Shown here one piece after another: positions 14,511 to 28,259 of a DNA stretch of 64,000 nucleotides (positions are counted from its first letter, which is position 1; every line of letters starts with the position of its first letter). The translations under genes and the position numbers were made by a program. The stretch lies in assembly GCA_964247055.1 (NCBI GenBank), contig OZ176056.1:434001-498000 (forward strand), in the 5' to 3' direction. The notes beneath the pieces were generated by a model. That model made no database searches. It was given only the letters and a program-made list of their open reading frames with translations, and was not told the origin of the DNA. The DNA is from Paragordius varius (Eukaryota; Nematomorpha).

Positions 14511-17500
14511 CACCGGTGAACAAAACTATTTTTTATACATTCTCTTAGTAAGACTACATCAAACTATAGAGATAATTTGACAAACTCTTTCATATCCGAT
14601 TTTTACAACGATACTTTAAAAATTAATGTATAAAACTAGTCGTATCAATAAATCGCATCAATACTCTAGTTAAACTTTGTCCTTAAAAATCGGATATTGG
14701 TCACCGGTGAACAAAATTATTTTTTATACATTCTCTTAGTAGGACTACATCAAAATATAGAGATAGTTTGGCAAACTGTTTCATATCCGATTTTTACAAA
14801 CGATACTTTAAAAATTAATGTATAAAACTAGTCGCATCAATACTCAAGTTAAACTTTGTCCTCAAAAATCGAATATTGGTCACCGGTGAACAAAATTATT
14901 TTTTATACATTCTCTTAGTAAGACTACATCAAAATATAGAAATAGTTTGACAAACTCTTTCATATCCGATTTTTACAACGATACTTAAAAATTAATGTAT
15001 TAAACTAGTCGCATCAATACTCAAGCTAAACATTGTCCTTAAAAATCGGATATTGGTCACCGGTGAACAAAACTATTTTTTATACATTCTCTTAGTAAGA
15101 CTACATTAAAATATAGAGATAGTTTGAAAAACTCTTTCATATCCGATTTTTACAACGATACTTAAAAATTAATGTATTAAACTAGTCGCATCAATACTCA
15201 AGCTAAACATTGTCCTTAAAAATCGGATATTGGTCACCGGTGAACAAAACTATTTTTTATACATTCTCTTAGTAAGACTACATCAAAATATAGAGATAGT
15301 TTGACAAACTCTTTCATATCCGATTTTTACAACGATACTTTAAAAATTAATGTATTAAACTAGTCGCATCAATACTCAAGTTAAACTTTGTCCTTAAAAA
15401 TCGGATATTGGTCACGGGTGAACAAAATTATTTTTTATACATTCTCTTATTAAGACTACATCAAAATATAGAGATAGTTTGACAAACTCTTTCTTATCCG
15501 ATTTTTACAACGATACTTTAAAAATTATGGTATTAAACCATTCGCATCAATACTCAAGTTAAACTTTGTCCTTAAAAATCGGATATTGGTCACCGGTGCA
15601 CAAATTTATTTTTTATACATTCTCTTAGTAAGACTACATCAAAATATAGAGATAGTTTGACAAACTCTTTCATATCCGATTTTTCAACGATACTTTAAAA
15701 ATTAATGTATAAAACTAGTCGCATCAATACTCAAGTTAAACTTTATCCTTAAAAATCAGATATTGGTCACCGGTGAACAAAATAATTTTTTATACATTCT
15801 CTTAGTAAGACTACATATAAAAATATAGAGATAGTTTATAAACTCTTTCATATCCGATTTTTACAACGATACTTTAAAAATTATGGTATTAAACCAGTCG
15901 CATCAATACTCAAGTTAAACTTTGTCCTTAAAAATCGGATATTGGTCACCGGTGAACAAAATTATTTTTTATACATTCTCTTTGTAAGACTATATCAAAA
16001 TAGAGAAATAGTTTGACAAACTGTTTCATATCCGATTTTTACAACGATACTTTAAAAATTATGGTATTAAACCAGTCGCATCAATACTCAAGTTAAACTT
16101 TGTCCTTAAAAATCGGAAATTGGTCACCGGTGAACAAAACTATTTTTTATACATTCTCTTAGTAAGACTACATCAAACTATAGAGATAATTTGACAAACT
16201 CTTTCATATCCGATTTTTACAACGATATTTTAAAAATTAATGTATAAAACTAGTCGTATCAATAAATCGCATCAATACTCTAGTTATAAACTTTGTCCTT
16301 AAAAATCGGATATTGGTCACCGGTGAACAAAATTATTTTTTATACATTCTCTTAGTAGGACTACATCAAAATATAGAGATAGTTTGACAAACTGTTTCAT
16401 ATTTACAAACGTTACTTTAAAAATTAATGTATAAAACTAGTCGCATCAATACTCAAGTTTAACTTTGTCCTTAAAAATCGAATATTGGTCACCGGTGAAC
16501 AAAATTATTTTTTATACATTCTCTTAGTAAGACTACATCAAAATATAGAAATAGTTTGACAAACTCTTTCATATCCGATTTTTACAACGATACTTAAAAA
16601 TTAATGTATTAAACTAGTCGCATCAATACTCAAGCTAAACATTGTCCTTAAAAATCGGATATTGGTCACCGGTGAACAAAACTATTTTTTATACATTCTC
16701 TTAGTAAGACTACATTAAAATATAGAGATAGTTTGAAAAACTCTTTCATATCCGATTTTTACAACGATACTTTAAAAATTAATGTATTAAACTAGTCGCA
16801 TCAATACTCAAGTTAAACTTTGTCCTTAAAAATCGGATATTGGTCACCGGTGAACAAAATTATTTTTTAAACATTCTCTTAGTAAGACTACATCAAAATA
16901 TAGAAATAGTTTGACAAACTCTTTCATATCCGATTTTTACAACGATACTTAAAAATTAATGTATTAAACTAGTCGCATCAATACTCAAGCTAAACATTGT
17001 CCTTAAAAATCGGATATTGGTCACCGGTGAACAAAACTATTTTTTATACATTCTCTTAGTAAGACTACATCAAAATATAGAGATAGTTTGACAAACTCTT
17101 TCATATCCGATTTTTACAACGATACTTTAAAAATTAATGTATTAAACTAGTCGCATCAATACTCAAGTTAAACTTTGTCCTTAAAAATCGGATATTGGTC
17201 ACGGGTGAACAAAATTATTTTTTATACATTCTCTTATTAAGACTACATCAAAATATAGAGATAGTTTGACAAACTCTTTCATATCCGATTTTTACAACGA
17301 TACTTTAAAAATTATGGTATTAAACCAGTCGCATCAATACTCAAGTTAAACTTTGTCCTTAAAAATCGGATATTGGTCACCGGTGAACAAAATTATTTTT
17401 TATACATTCTCTTTGTAAGACTATATCAAAATATAGAAATAGTTTGACAAACTCTTTCATATCCGATTTTTACAACGATACTTTAAAAATTATGGTATTA

Positions 17501-19580
17501 AACCAGTCGCATCAATACTCAAGTTAAACTTTGTCCTTAAAAATCGGATATTGGTCACCGGTGAACAAAACTATTTTTTATACATTCTCTTAGTAAGACT
17601 ACATCAAACTATAGAGATAATTTGACAAACTCTTTCATATCCGATTTTTACAACGATACTTTAAAAATTAATGTATAAAACTAGTCGTATCAATAAATCG
17701 CATCAATACTCTAGTTAAACTTTGTCCTTAAAAATCGGATATTGGTCACCGGTGAACAAAATTATTTTTTATACATTCTCTTAGTAGGACTACATCAAAA
17801 TATAGAGATAGTTTGGCAAACTGTTTCATATCCGATTTTTACAAACGATACTTTAAAAATTAATGTATAAAACTAGTCGCATCAATACTCAAGTTAAACT
17901 TTGTCCTCAAAAATCGAATATTGGTCACCGGTGAACAAAATTATTTTTTATACATTCTCTTAGTAAGACTACATCAAAATATAGAAATAGTTTGACAAAC
18001 TCTTTCATATCCGATTTTTACAACGATACTTAAAAATTAATGTATTAAACTAGTCGCATCAATACTCAAGCTAAACATTGTCCTTAAAAATCGGATATTG
18101 GTCACCGGTGAACAAAACTATTTTTTATACATTCTCTTAGTAAGACTACATTAAAATATAGAGATAGTTTGAAAAACTCTTTCATATCCGATTTTTACAA
18201 CGATACTTAAAAATTAATGTATTAAACTAGTCGCATCAATACTCAAGCTAAACATTGTCCTTAAAAATCGGATATTGGTCACCGGTAAACAAAACTATTT
18301 TTTATACATTCTCTTAGTAAGACTACATCAAAATATAGAGATAGTATGACAAACTCTTTCATATCCGATTTTTACAACGAAACTTTAAAAATTAATGTAT
18401 TAAACTAGTCGCATCAATACTCAAGTTAAACTTTGTCCTTAAAAATCGGATATTGGTCACGGGTGAACAAAATTATTTTTTATACATTCTCTTATTAAGA
18501 CTACATCAAAATATAGAGATAGTTTGACAAACTCTTTCTTATCCGATTTTTACAACGATACTTTAAAAATTTGGTATTAAACCAGTCGCATCAATACTCA
18601 AGTTAAACTTTGTCCTTAAAAATCGGATATTGGTCACCGGTGCACAAATTTATTTTTTATACATTCTCTTAGTAAGACTACATCAAAATATAGAGATAGT
18701 TTGACAAACTCTTTCATATCCGATTTTTCAACGATACTTTAAAAATTAATGTATAAAACTAGTCGCATCAATACTCAAGTTAAACTTTATCCTTAAAAAT
18801 CAGATATTGGTCACCGGTGAACAAAATAATTTTTTATACATTCTCTTAGTAAGACTACATATAAAAATATAGAGATAGTTTATAAACTCTTTCATATCCG
18901 ATTTTTACAACGATACTTTAAAAATTATGGTATTAAACCAGTCGCATCAATACTCAAGTTAAACTTTGTCCTTAAAAATCGGATATTGGTCACCGGTGAA
19001 CAAAATTATTTTTTATACATTCTCTTTGTAAGACTATATCAAAATATAGAAATAGTTTGACAAACTCTTTCATATCCGATTTTTACAACGATACTTTAAA
19101 AATTATGGTATTAAACCAGTCGCATCAATACTCAAGTTAAACTTTGTCCTTAAAAATCGGATATTGGTCACCGGTGAACAAAACTATTTTTTATACATTC
19201 TCTTAGTAAGACTACATCAAACTATAGAGATAATTTGACAAACTCTTTCATATCCGATTTTTACAACGATATTTTAAAAATTAATGTATAAAACTAGTCG
19301 TATCAATAAATCGCATCAATACTCTAGTTAAACTTTGTCCTTAAAAATCGGATATTGGTCACCGGTGAACAAAATTATTTTTTATACATTCTCTTAGTAG
19401 GACTACATCAAAATATAGAGATAGTTTGACAAACTGTTTCATATTTACAAACGTTACTTTAAAAATTAATGTATAAAACTAGTCGCATCAATACTCAAGT
19501 TAAACTTTGTCCTTAAAAATCGAATATTGGTCACCGGTGAACAAAATTATTTTTTATACATTCTCTTAGTAAGACTACAT
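14510..19580 (+). repeat. 17-monomer HOR, period about 3,045 bp
   Basis: Anchors recur about 3,045 bp apart: AAACTATAGAG at 14,561 and 17,606, and at 16,175 and 19,219; GTCCTCAAAAATCG at 14,858 and 17,903; TTTTTCAACG at 15,680 and 18,724; and the pruned ATATTTACAAACGTT monomer at 16,399 and 19,441. The period divides into a 9-mer (1,614 bp) and an 8-mer (1,431 bp). The second copy is incomplete and diverges near 19,579. The left breakpoint of the 18-kb duplication lies inside the second copy. Confidence 0.8.
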
Positions 19581-21319
19581 TAAAATATAGAGATAGTTTG
19601 AAAAACTCTTTCATATCCGATTTTTACAACGATACTTTAAAAATTAATGTATTAAACTAGTCGCATCAATACTCAAGTTAAACTTTGTCCTTAAAAATCG
19701 GATATTGGTCACGGGTGAACAAAATTATTTTTTATACATTCTCTTAGTAAGACTACATCAAAATATAGAGATAGTTTGACTAACTCTTTCATATCCGATT
19801 TTTACAACGATACTTAAAAATTAATGTATTAAACTAGTCGCATCAATACTCAAGCTAAACATTGTCCTTAAAAATCGGATATTGGTCACCGGTGAACAAA
19901 ATTATTTTTTATACATTCTCTTAGTAGGAGTACATCAAAATATAGAGATAGTTTGGCAAACTGTTTCATATCCGATTTTTACAACGATTCTTTAAAAATT
20001 AATGTATAAAACTAGTCGCATCAATACTCAAGTTAAACTTTGTTCTTAAAAATCGAATATTGGTCACCGGTGAACAAAATTATTTTTTATACATTCTCTT
20101 AGTAAGACTACATCAAAATATAGAAATAGTTTGACAAACTCTTTCATATCCGATTTTTACAACGATACTTAAAAATTAATGTATTAAACTAGTCGCATCA
20201 ATACTCAAGCTAAACATTGTCCTTAAAAATCGGATATTGGTCACCGGTGAACAAAACTATTTTTTATACATTCTCTTAGTAAGACTACATCAAAATATAG
20301 AGATAGTTTGACTAACTCTTTCATATCCGATTTTTACAACGATACATTAAAAATTAATGTATTAAACTAGTCGCATCAATACTCAAGCTAAACATTGTCC
20401 TTAAAAATCGGATATTGGTCACCGGTGAACAAAACTATTTTTTATATTCTCTTAGTAAGACTACATAAAAATATAGAGATAGTTTGAATAACTCTTTCAT
20501 ATCCGATTTTTACAACGATACTTTAAAAATTAATGTATTAAACTAGTCGCATACTCAAGTTAAACTTTGTCCTTAAAAATCGGATATTGGTCACGGGTGA
20601 ACAAAATTATTTTTTATACATTCTCTTACTAAGACTACATCAAAATATAGAGATAGTTTGACTAACTCTTTCATATCCGATTTTTACAACGATACTTAAA
20701 AATTAATGTATTAAACTAGTCGCATCAATACTCAAGCTAAACATTGTCCTTAAAAATCGGATATTGGTCACCGGTGAACAAAACTATTTTTTATACATTC
20801 TCTTAGTAAGACTACATCAAAATATAGAGATAGTTTGACTAACTCTTTCATATCCGATTTTTACAACGATACATTAAAAATTAATGTATTAAACTAGTCG
20901 CATCAATACTCAAGCTAAACATTGTCCTTAAAAATCGGATATTGGTCACCGGTGAACAAAACTATTTTTTATATTCTCTTAGTAAGACTACATCAAAATA
21001 TAGAGATAGTTTGAATAACTCTTTCATATCCGATTTTTACAACGATACTTTAAAAATTAATGTATAAAACTAGTCGCATCAATACTCAAGTTAAACTTTG
21101 TCCTTAAAAATCGAATATTGGTCACCGGTGAACAAAATTATTTTTTATACATTCTCTTAGTAAGACTACATCAAAATATAGAAATAGTTTGACAAACTCT
21201 TTCATATCCGATTTTTACAACGATACTTAAAAATTAATGTATTAAACTAGTCGCATCAATACTCAAGCTAAACATTGTCCTTAAAAATCGGATATTGGTC
21301 ACCGGTGAACAAAACTCTT

Positions 21320-24300
21320 TTTTATACATTCTCTTAGTAAGACTACATCAAAATATAGAGATAGTTTGACTAACTCTTTCATATCCGATTTTTACAACGA
21401 TACTTTAAAAATTAATGTATTAAACTAGTCGCATCAATACTCAAGTTAAACTTTGTCCTTAAAAATCGGATATTGGTCACGGGTGAACAAAATTATTTTT
21501 TATACATTCTCTTAGTAAGACTACATCAAAATATAGAAATAGTTTGACAAACTCTTTCATATGCGATTTTTACAACGATACTTAAAAATTAATGTATTAA
21601 CCTAGTCGCATCAATACTCAAGCTAAACATTGTCCTTAAAAATCGGATATTGGTCACCGGTGAACAAAACTATTTTTTATACATTCTCTTAGTAAGACTA
21701 CATCAAAATATAGAGATATTTTGAAAAACTCTTTAGTATCCGATTTTTACAACGATACTTTAAAAATTAATGTATTAAACTAGTCGCATCAATACTCAAG
21801 TTAAACTTTGTCCTTAAAAATCGGATATTGGTCACGGGTGAACAAAATTATTTTTTATACATTCTCTTAGTAAGACTACATCAAAATATAGAGATAGTTT
21901 GACTAACTCTTTCATATCCGATTTTTACAACGATACTTAAAAATTAATGTATTAAACTAGTCGCATCAATACTCAAGCTAAACATTGTCCTTAAAAATCG
22001 GATATTGGTCACCGGTGAACAAAATTATTTTTTATACATTCTCTTAGTAGGACAACATCAAAATATAGAGATAGTTTGGCAAACTGTTTCATATCCGATT
22101 TTTACAACGATACTTTAAAAATTAATGTATAAAACTAGTCGCATCAATACTCAAGTTAAACTTTGTCCTTAAAAATCGAATATTGGTCACCGGTGAACAA
22201 AATTATTTTTTATACATTCTCTTAGTAAGACTACATCAAAATATAGAAATAGTTTGACAAACTCTTTCATATCCGATTTTTACAACGATACTTAAAAATT
22301 AATGTATTAAACTAGTCGCATCAATACTCAAGCTAAACATTGTCCTTAAAAATCGGATATTGGTCACCGGTGAACAAAACTATTTTATATACATTCTCTT
22401 AGTAAGACTACATCAAAATATAGAGATAGTTTGACTAACTCTTTCATATCCGATTTTTACAACGATACTTTAAAAATTAATCTATTAAACTAGTCGCATC
22501 AATACTCAAGCTAAACATTGTCCTTAAAAATCGGATATTGGTCACCGGTGAACAAAACTATTTTTTATACATTCTCTTAGTAAGACTACATCAAAATATA
22601 GAGATAGTTTGAAAAACTCTTTCATATCCGATTTTTACAACGATACTTAAAAATTAAAGTATTAAACTAGTCGCATCAATACTCAAGCTAAACATTGTCC
22701 TTAAAAATCGGATATTGGTCACGGGTGAACAAAATTATTTTTTATACATTCTCTTAGTAGGACTACATCAAAATATAGAGATAGTTTGGCAAACTGTTTC
22801 ATATCCGATTTTTACAACGATACTTTAAAAATTAATGTATAAAACTAGTCGCATCAATACTCAAGTTAAACTTTGTCCTTAAAAATCGAATATTGGTCAC
22901 CGGTGAACAAAATTATTTTTTATACATTCTCTTAGTAAGACTACATCAAAATATAGAGATAGTTTGACTAACTCTTTCATATCCGATTTTTACAACGATA
23001 CTTTAAAAATTAATGTATTAAACTAGTCGCATCAATACTCAAGTTAAACTTTGTCCTTAAAAATCGGATATTGGTCACGGGTGAACAAAATTATTTTTTA
23101 TACATTCTCTTAGTAAGACTACATCAAAATATAGAAATAGTTTGACAAACTCTTTCATATGCGATTTTTACAACGATACTTAAAAATTAATGTATTAACC
23201 TAGTCGCATCAATACTCAAGCTAAACATTGTCCTTAAAAATCGGATATTGGTCACCGGTGAACAAAACTATTTTTTATACATTCTCTTAGTAAGACTACA
23301 TCAAAATATAGAGATATTTTGAAAAACTCTTTAGTATCCGATTTTTACAACGATACTTTAAAAATTAATGTATTAAACTAGTCGCATCAATACTCAAGTT
23401 AAACTTTGTCCTTAAAAATCGGATATTGGTCACGGGTGAACAAAATTATTTTTTATACATTCTCTTAGTAAGACTACATCAAAATATAGAGATAGTTTGA
23501 CTAACTCTTTCATATCCGATTTTTACAACGATACTTAAAAATTAATGTATTAAACTAGTCGCATCAATACTCAAGCTAAACATTGTCCTTAAAAATCGGA
23601 TATTGGTCACCGGTGAACAAAATTATTTTTTATACATTCTCTTAGTAGGACTACATCAAAATATAGAGATAGTTTGGCAAACTGTTTCATATCCGATTTT
23701 TACAACGATACTTTAAAAATTAATGTATAAAACTAGTCGCATCAATACTCAAGTTAAACTTTGTCCTTAAAAATCGAATATTGGTCACCGGTGAACAAAA
23801 TTATTTTTTATACATTCTCTTAGTAAGACTACATCAAAATATAGAAATAGTTTGACAAACTCTTTCATATCCGATTTTTACAACGATACTTAAAAATTAA
23901 TGTATTAAACTAGTCGCATCAATACTCAAGCTAAACATTGTCCTTAAAAATCGGATATTGGTCACCGGTGAACAAAACTATTTTATATACATTCTCTTAG
24001 TAAGACTACATCAAAATATAGAGATAGTTTGACTAACTCTTTCATATCCGATTTTTACAACGATACTTTAAAAATTAATCTATTAAACTAGTCGCATCAA
24101 TACTCAAGCTAAACATTGTCCTTAAAAATCGGATATTGGTCACCGGTGAACAAAACTATTTTTTATACATTCTCTTAGTAAGACTACATCAAAATATAGA
24201 GATAGTTTGAAAAACTCTTTCATATCCGATTTTTACAACGATACTTAAAAATTAAAGTATTAAACTAGTCGCATCAATACTCAAGCTAAACATTGTCCTT

Positions 24301-24515
24301 AAAAATCGGATATTGGTCACGGGTGAACAAAATTATTTTTTATACATTCTCTTAGTAGGACTACATCAAAATATAGAGATAGTTTGGCAAACTGTTTCAT
24401 ATCAGATTTTTACAACGATACTTTAAAAATTAATGTATAAAACTAGTCGCATCAATACTCAAGTTAAACTTTGTCCTTAAAAATCGAATATTGGTCACCG
24501 GTGAACAAAATTATT
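21320..24515 (+). repeat. 9-monomer HOR, period 1,598 bp (copy A)
   Basis: Two adjacent copies, 21,320-22,917 and 22,918-24,515, are followed by about 210 bp of a third, up to about 24,725. The distinctive TTGAAAAACTCTTTAGTATCC monomer is at 21,721 and 23,319, and TATGCGATTT, AATCTATTAAAC and AATTAAAGTATT monomers follow it at the same spacing. Differences between copies are few, such as GACAACATC at 22,053 and TATCAGATT at 24,402. The same HOR is present in copy B, with TTGAAAAACTC at 39,929 and 41,527. Confidence 0.85.
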
Positions 24516-25619
24516 TTTTATACATTCTCTTAGTAAGACTACATCAAAATATAGAGATAGTTTGACTAACTCTTTCATATCCGATTTTTACAACGATACT
24601 TTAAAAATTAATGTATTAAACTAGTCGCATCAATACTCAAGTTAAACTTTGTCCTTAAAAATCGGATATTGGTCACGGGTGAACAAAATTATTTTTTATA
24701 CATTCTCTTAGTAAGACTACATCAAATTATAGAGATAGTTTGACAAACTCTTTCATATCCGATTTTTACAACGATACTTTAAAAATTATGGTATTAAACC
24801 AGTCGCATCAATACTCAAGTTAAACTTTGTCCTTAAAAATCGGATTGGTCACCGGTGAACAAAATTATTTTATATACATTCTCTAAGTAAGACTACATCA
24901 AAATATAGAGATAGTTTGACAAACTCTTTCATATCCGATTTTTACAACGATACTTTAAAAATTATGGTATTAAACCAGTCGCATCAATACTCAAGTTAAA
25001 CTTTGTCCTTAAAAATCGGATATTGGTCACCGGCGAACAAAATTATTTTATATACATTCTCTTAGTAAGACTACATCAAAATATAGAGATAGTTTGACAA
25101 ACTCTTTCATATCCGATTTTTACAACGATACTTTAAAAATTAATGTATAAAACTAGTCACATCAATACTCAAGCTAAACATTGTCCTTAAAAATCGGATA
25201 TTGGTCACCGGCGAACAAAATTATTTTATATACATTCTCTTAGTAAGACTACATCAAAATATAGAGATAGTTTGACAAACTCTTTCATATCCGATTTTTA
25301 CAACGATACTTTAAAAATTAATGTATAAAACTAGTCGCATCAATACTCAAGCTAAACATTGTCCTTAAAAATCGGATATTGGTCACCGGTGCACAAAACT
25401 ATTTTTTATACATTCTCTTAGTAAGACTACATCAAAATATAGAGATAGTTTGACAAACTCTTTCATATCCGATTTTTACAACGATACTTTAAAAATTAAT
25501 GTATAAAACTAGTCGTATCAATAATTCGCATCAATACTCAAGTTAAACTTTGTCCTTAAAAATCGGATATTGGTCACCGGTGAACAAAATTATTTTTTAT
25601 ACATTCTCTTAGTAGGACT

Positions 25620-27600
25620 ACATCAAAATATAGAGATAGTTTGACAAACTCTTTCATATCCGATTTTTACAACGATACTTTTTTAAAATTATGGTATTAA
25701 ACCAGTCGCATCAATACTCAAGTTAAACTTTGTCCTTAAAAATCGGATATAGGTCACCGGTGAACAAAATTATTTTTTATACTCTTAATAAGACTACATC
25801 AAAATATAGAGATAGTTTGACAAACTCTTTCATATCCGATTTTTACAACGATACTTTAAAAATTATGGTATTAAACCAGTCGCATCAATACTCAAGTTAA
25901 ACTTTGTCCTTAAAAATCGGATATTGGTCACCGGCGAACAAAATTATTTTATATACATTCTCTTAGTAAGACTACATCAAAATATAGAGATAGTTTGACA
26001 AACTCTTTCATATCCGATTTTTACAACGATACTTTAAAAATTAATGTATAAAACTAGTCGCATCAATACTCAAGCTAAACATTGTCCTTAAAAATCGGAT
26101 ATTGGTCACCGGTGAACAAAACTATTTTTTATACATTCTCTTAGTAAGACTACATCAAAATATAGAGATAGTTTGACAAACTCTTTCATATCCGATTTTT
26201 ACAACGATACTTTAAAAATTAATGTATAAAACTAGTCGTATCAATAATTCGCATCCATACTCAAGTTAAACTTTGTCCTTAAAAATCGGATATTGGTCAC
26301 CGGTGAACAAAATTATTTTTTATACATTCTCTTAGTAGGACTACATCAAAATATAGAGATAGTTTGGCAAACTCTTTCATATCCGATTTTTACAACGATA
26401 CTTTAAAAATTAATGTATAAAACTAGTCGCATCAATACTCAAGTTAAACTTTGTCCTTAAAAATCGGATATTGGTCACCGGTGAACAAAATTATTTTTTA
26501 TACATTCTCTTAGTAAGACTACATTAAAATATAGAGATAGTTTTACAAACTCTTTCATATCCGATTTTTACAACGATACTTTAAAAATTAATGTATTAAA
26601 CTAGTCGCATCAATACTCAAGTTAAACTTTGTCCTTAAAAATCGGATATTGGTCACCGGTGAACAAAATAATTTTTTATACATTCTCTTAGTAAGACTAC
26701 ATCAAAATATAGAGATAGTTTGACAAACTCTTTCATATCCGATTTTTACAACGATACTTTTTTAAAATTATGGTATTAAACCAGTCGCATCAATACTCAA
26801 GTTAAACTTTGTCCTTAAAAATCGGATATAGGTCACCGGTGAACAAAATTATTTTTTATACTCTTAGTAAGACTACATCAAAATATAGAGATAGTTTGAC
26901 AAACTCTTTCATATCCGATTTTTACAACGATACTTTAAAAATTATGGTATTAAACCAGTCGCATCAATACTCAAGTTAAACTTTGTCCTTAAAAATCGGA
27001 TATTGGTCACCGGCGAACAAAATTATTTTATATACATTCTCTTAGTAAGACTACATCAAAATATAGAGATAGTTTGACAAACTCTTTCATATCCGATTTT
27101 TACAACGATACTTTAAAAATTATGGTATTAAACCAGTCGTATCAATACTCAAGCTAAACATTGTCCTTAAAAATCGGATATTGGTCACCGGTGAACAAAA
27201 CTATTTTTTATACATTCTCTTAGTAAGACTACATCAAAATATAGAGATAGTTTGACAAACTCTTTCATATCCGATTTTTACAACGATACTTTAAAAATTA
27301 ATGTATAAAACTAGTCGTATCAATAAATCGCATCAATACTCAAGTTAAACTTTGTCCTTAAAAATCGGATATTGGTCACCGGTGAACATAATTATTTTTT
27401 ATACATTCTCTTAGTAGGACTACATCAAAATATAGAGATAGTTTGGCAAACTCTTTCATATCCGATTTTTACAACGATACTTTAAAAATTAATGTATAAA
27501 ACTAGTCGCATCAATACTCAAGTTAAACTTTGTCCTTAAAAATCGAATATTGGTCACCGGTGAACAAAATTATATTTTATACATTCTCTTAGTAAGACTA
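25620..27600 (+). repeat. 6-monomer HOR, period 1,079 bp (copy A)
   Basis: The GATACTTTTTTAAAATT monomer, followed by GATATAGGTCACC and the 4-bp-deleted TATACTCTTA monomer, occurs near 25,674 and again 1,079 bp later. The copies diverge at several monomers: 26,041 has TTAATGTATA where 27,120 has TATGGTATTA. This HOR is older or less homogenised than the 1,598-bp one. Its copy B counterpart lies 18,208 bp downstream. Confidence 0.7.
26619..26629. other. 11-bp dyad AAGTT-A-AACTT in monomer
   Basis: This occupies monomer positions 161-171 and is shown in the unit that starts at 26,459. It is perfect in the common AAGTTAAACTTTG class and destroyed in the linked AAGCTAAACATTG class, which is nearly as frequent in parts of the array. 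It is the fourth symmetric element in the unit. Confidence 0.7.
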
Positions 27601-28259
27601 CATCAAAATATAGAGATAGTTTTACAAACTCTTTCATATCCGATTTTTACAACGATACTTTAAAAATTATGGTATTAAATCATTCGCATCAATACTCAAG
27701 TTAAACTTTGTCCTTAAAAATCGGATATTGGTCACCGGTGAACAAAATTATTTTATATACATTCTCTTAGTAAGACTACATCAAAATATAGAGATAGTTT
27801 GACAAACTCTTTCATATCCGATATTTACAACGATACTTTAAAAATTAATGTATAAAACTAGTCGCATCAATACTCAAGCTAAACATTGTCCTTAAAAATC
27901 GGATATTGGTAACCGGTGAACAAAACTATTTTTTTATACATTCTCTTATTAAGACTACATCAAAATATAGAGATAGTTTGACAAACTCTTTCATATCCGA
28001 TTTTTACAACGATACTTTATTAATGTATTAAATTAGTCGCATCAATACTCAAGCTAAACATTGTCCTTAAAAATCGGATATTGGTCACCGGTGAACAAAA
28101 CTATTTTTTATATATTCTCTTAGTAAGACTACATCAAAATATAGAGATAGTTTGACAAACTCTTTCATATCCGATTTGTACAACGATACTTTAAAAATTA
28201 TGGTATTAAACCAGTCGCATCAATACTCAAGTTAAACTTTGTCCTTAAAAATCGGATAT

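Noticed and set aside
25674-25695. GATACTTTTTTAAAATT as a foreign insertion
   Set aside because: It is a short T-run variant of the normal GATACTTTAAAAATT stretch, shared by several monomers (about 26,754, 30,673, 33,732 and 61,045), so it is an ordinary monomer subtype.
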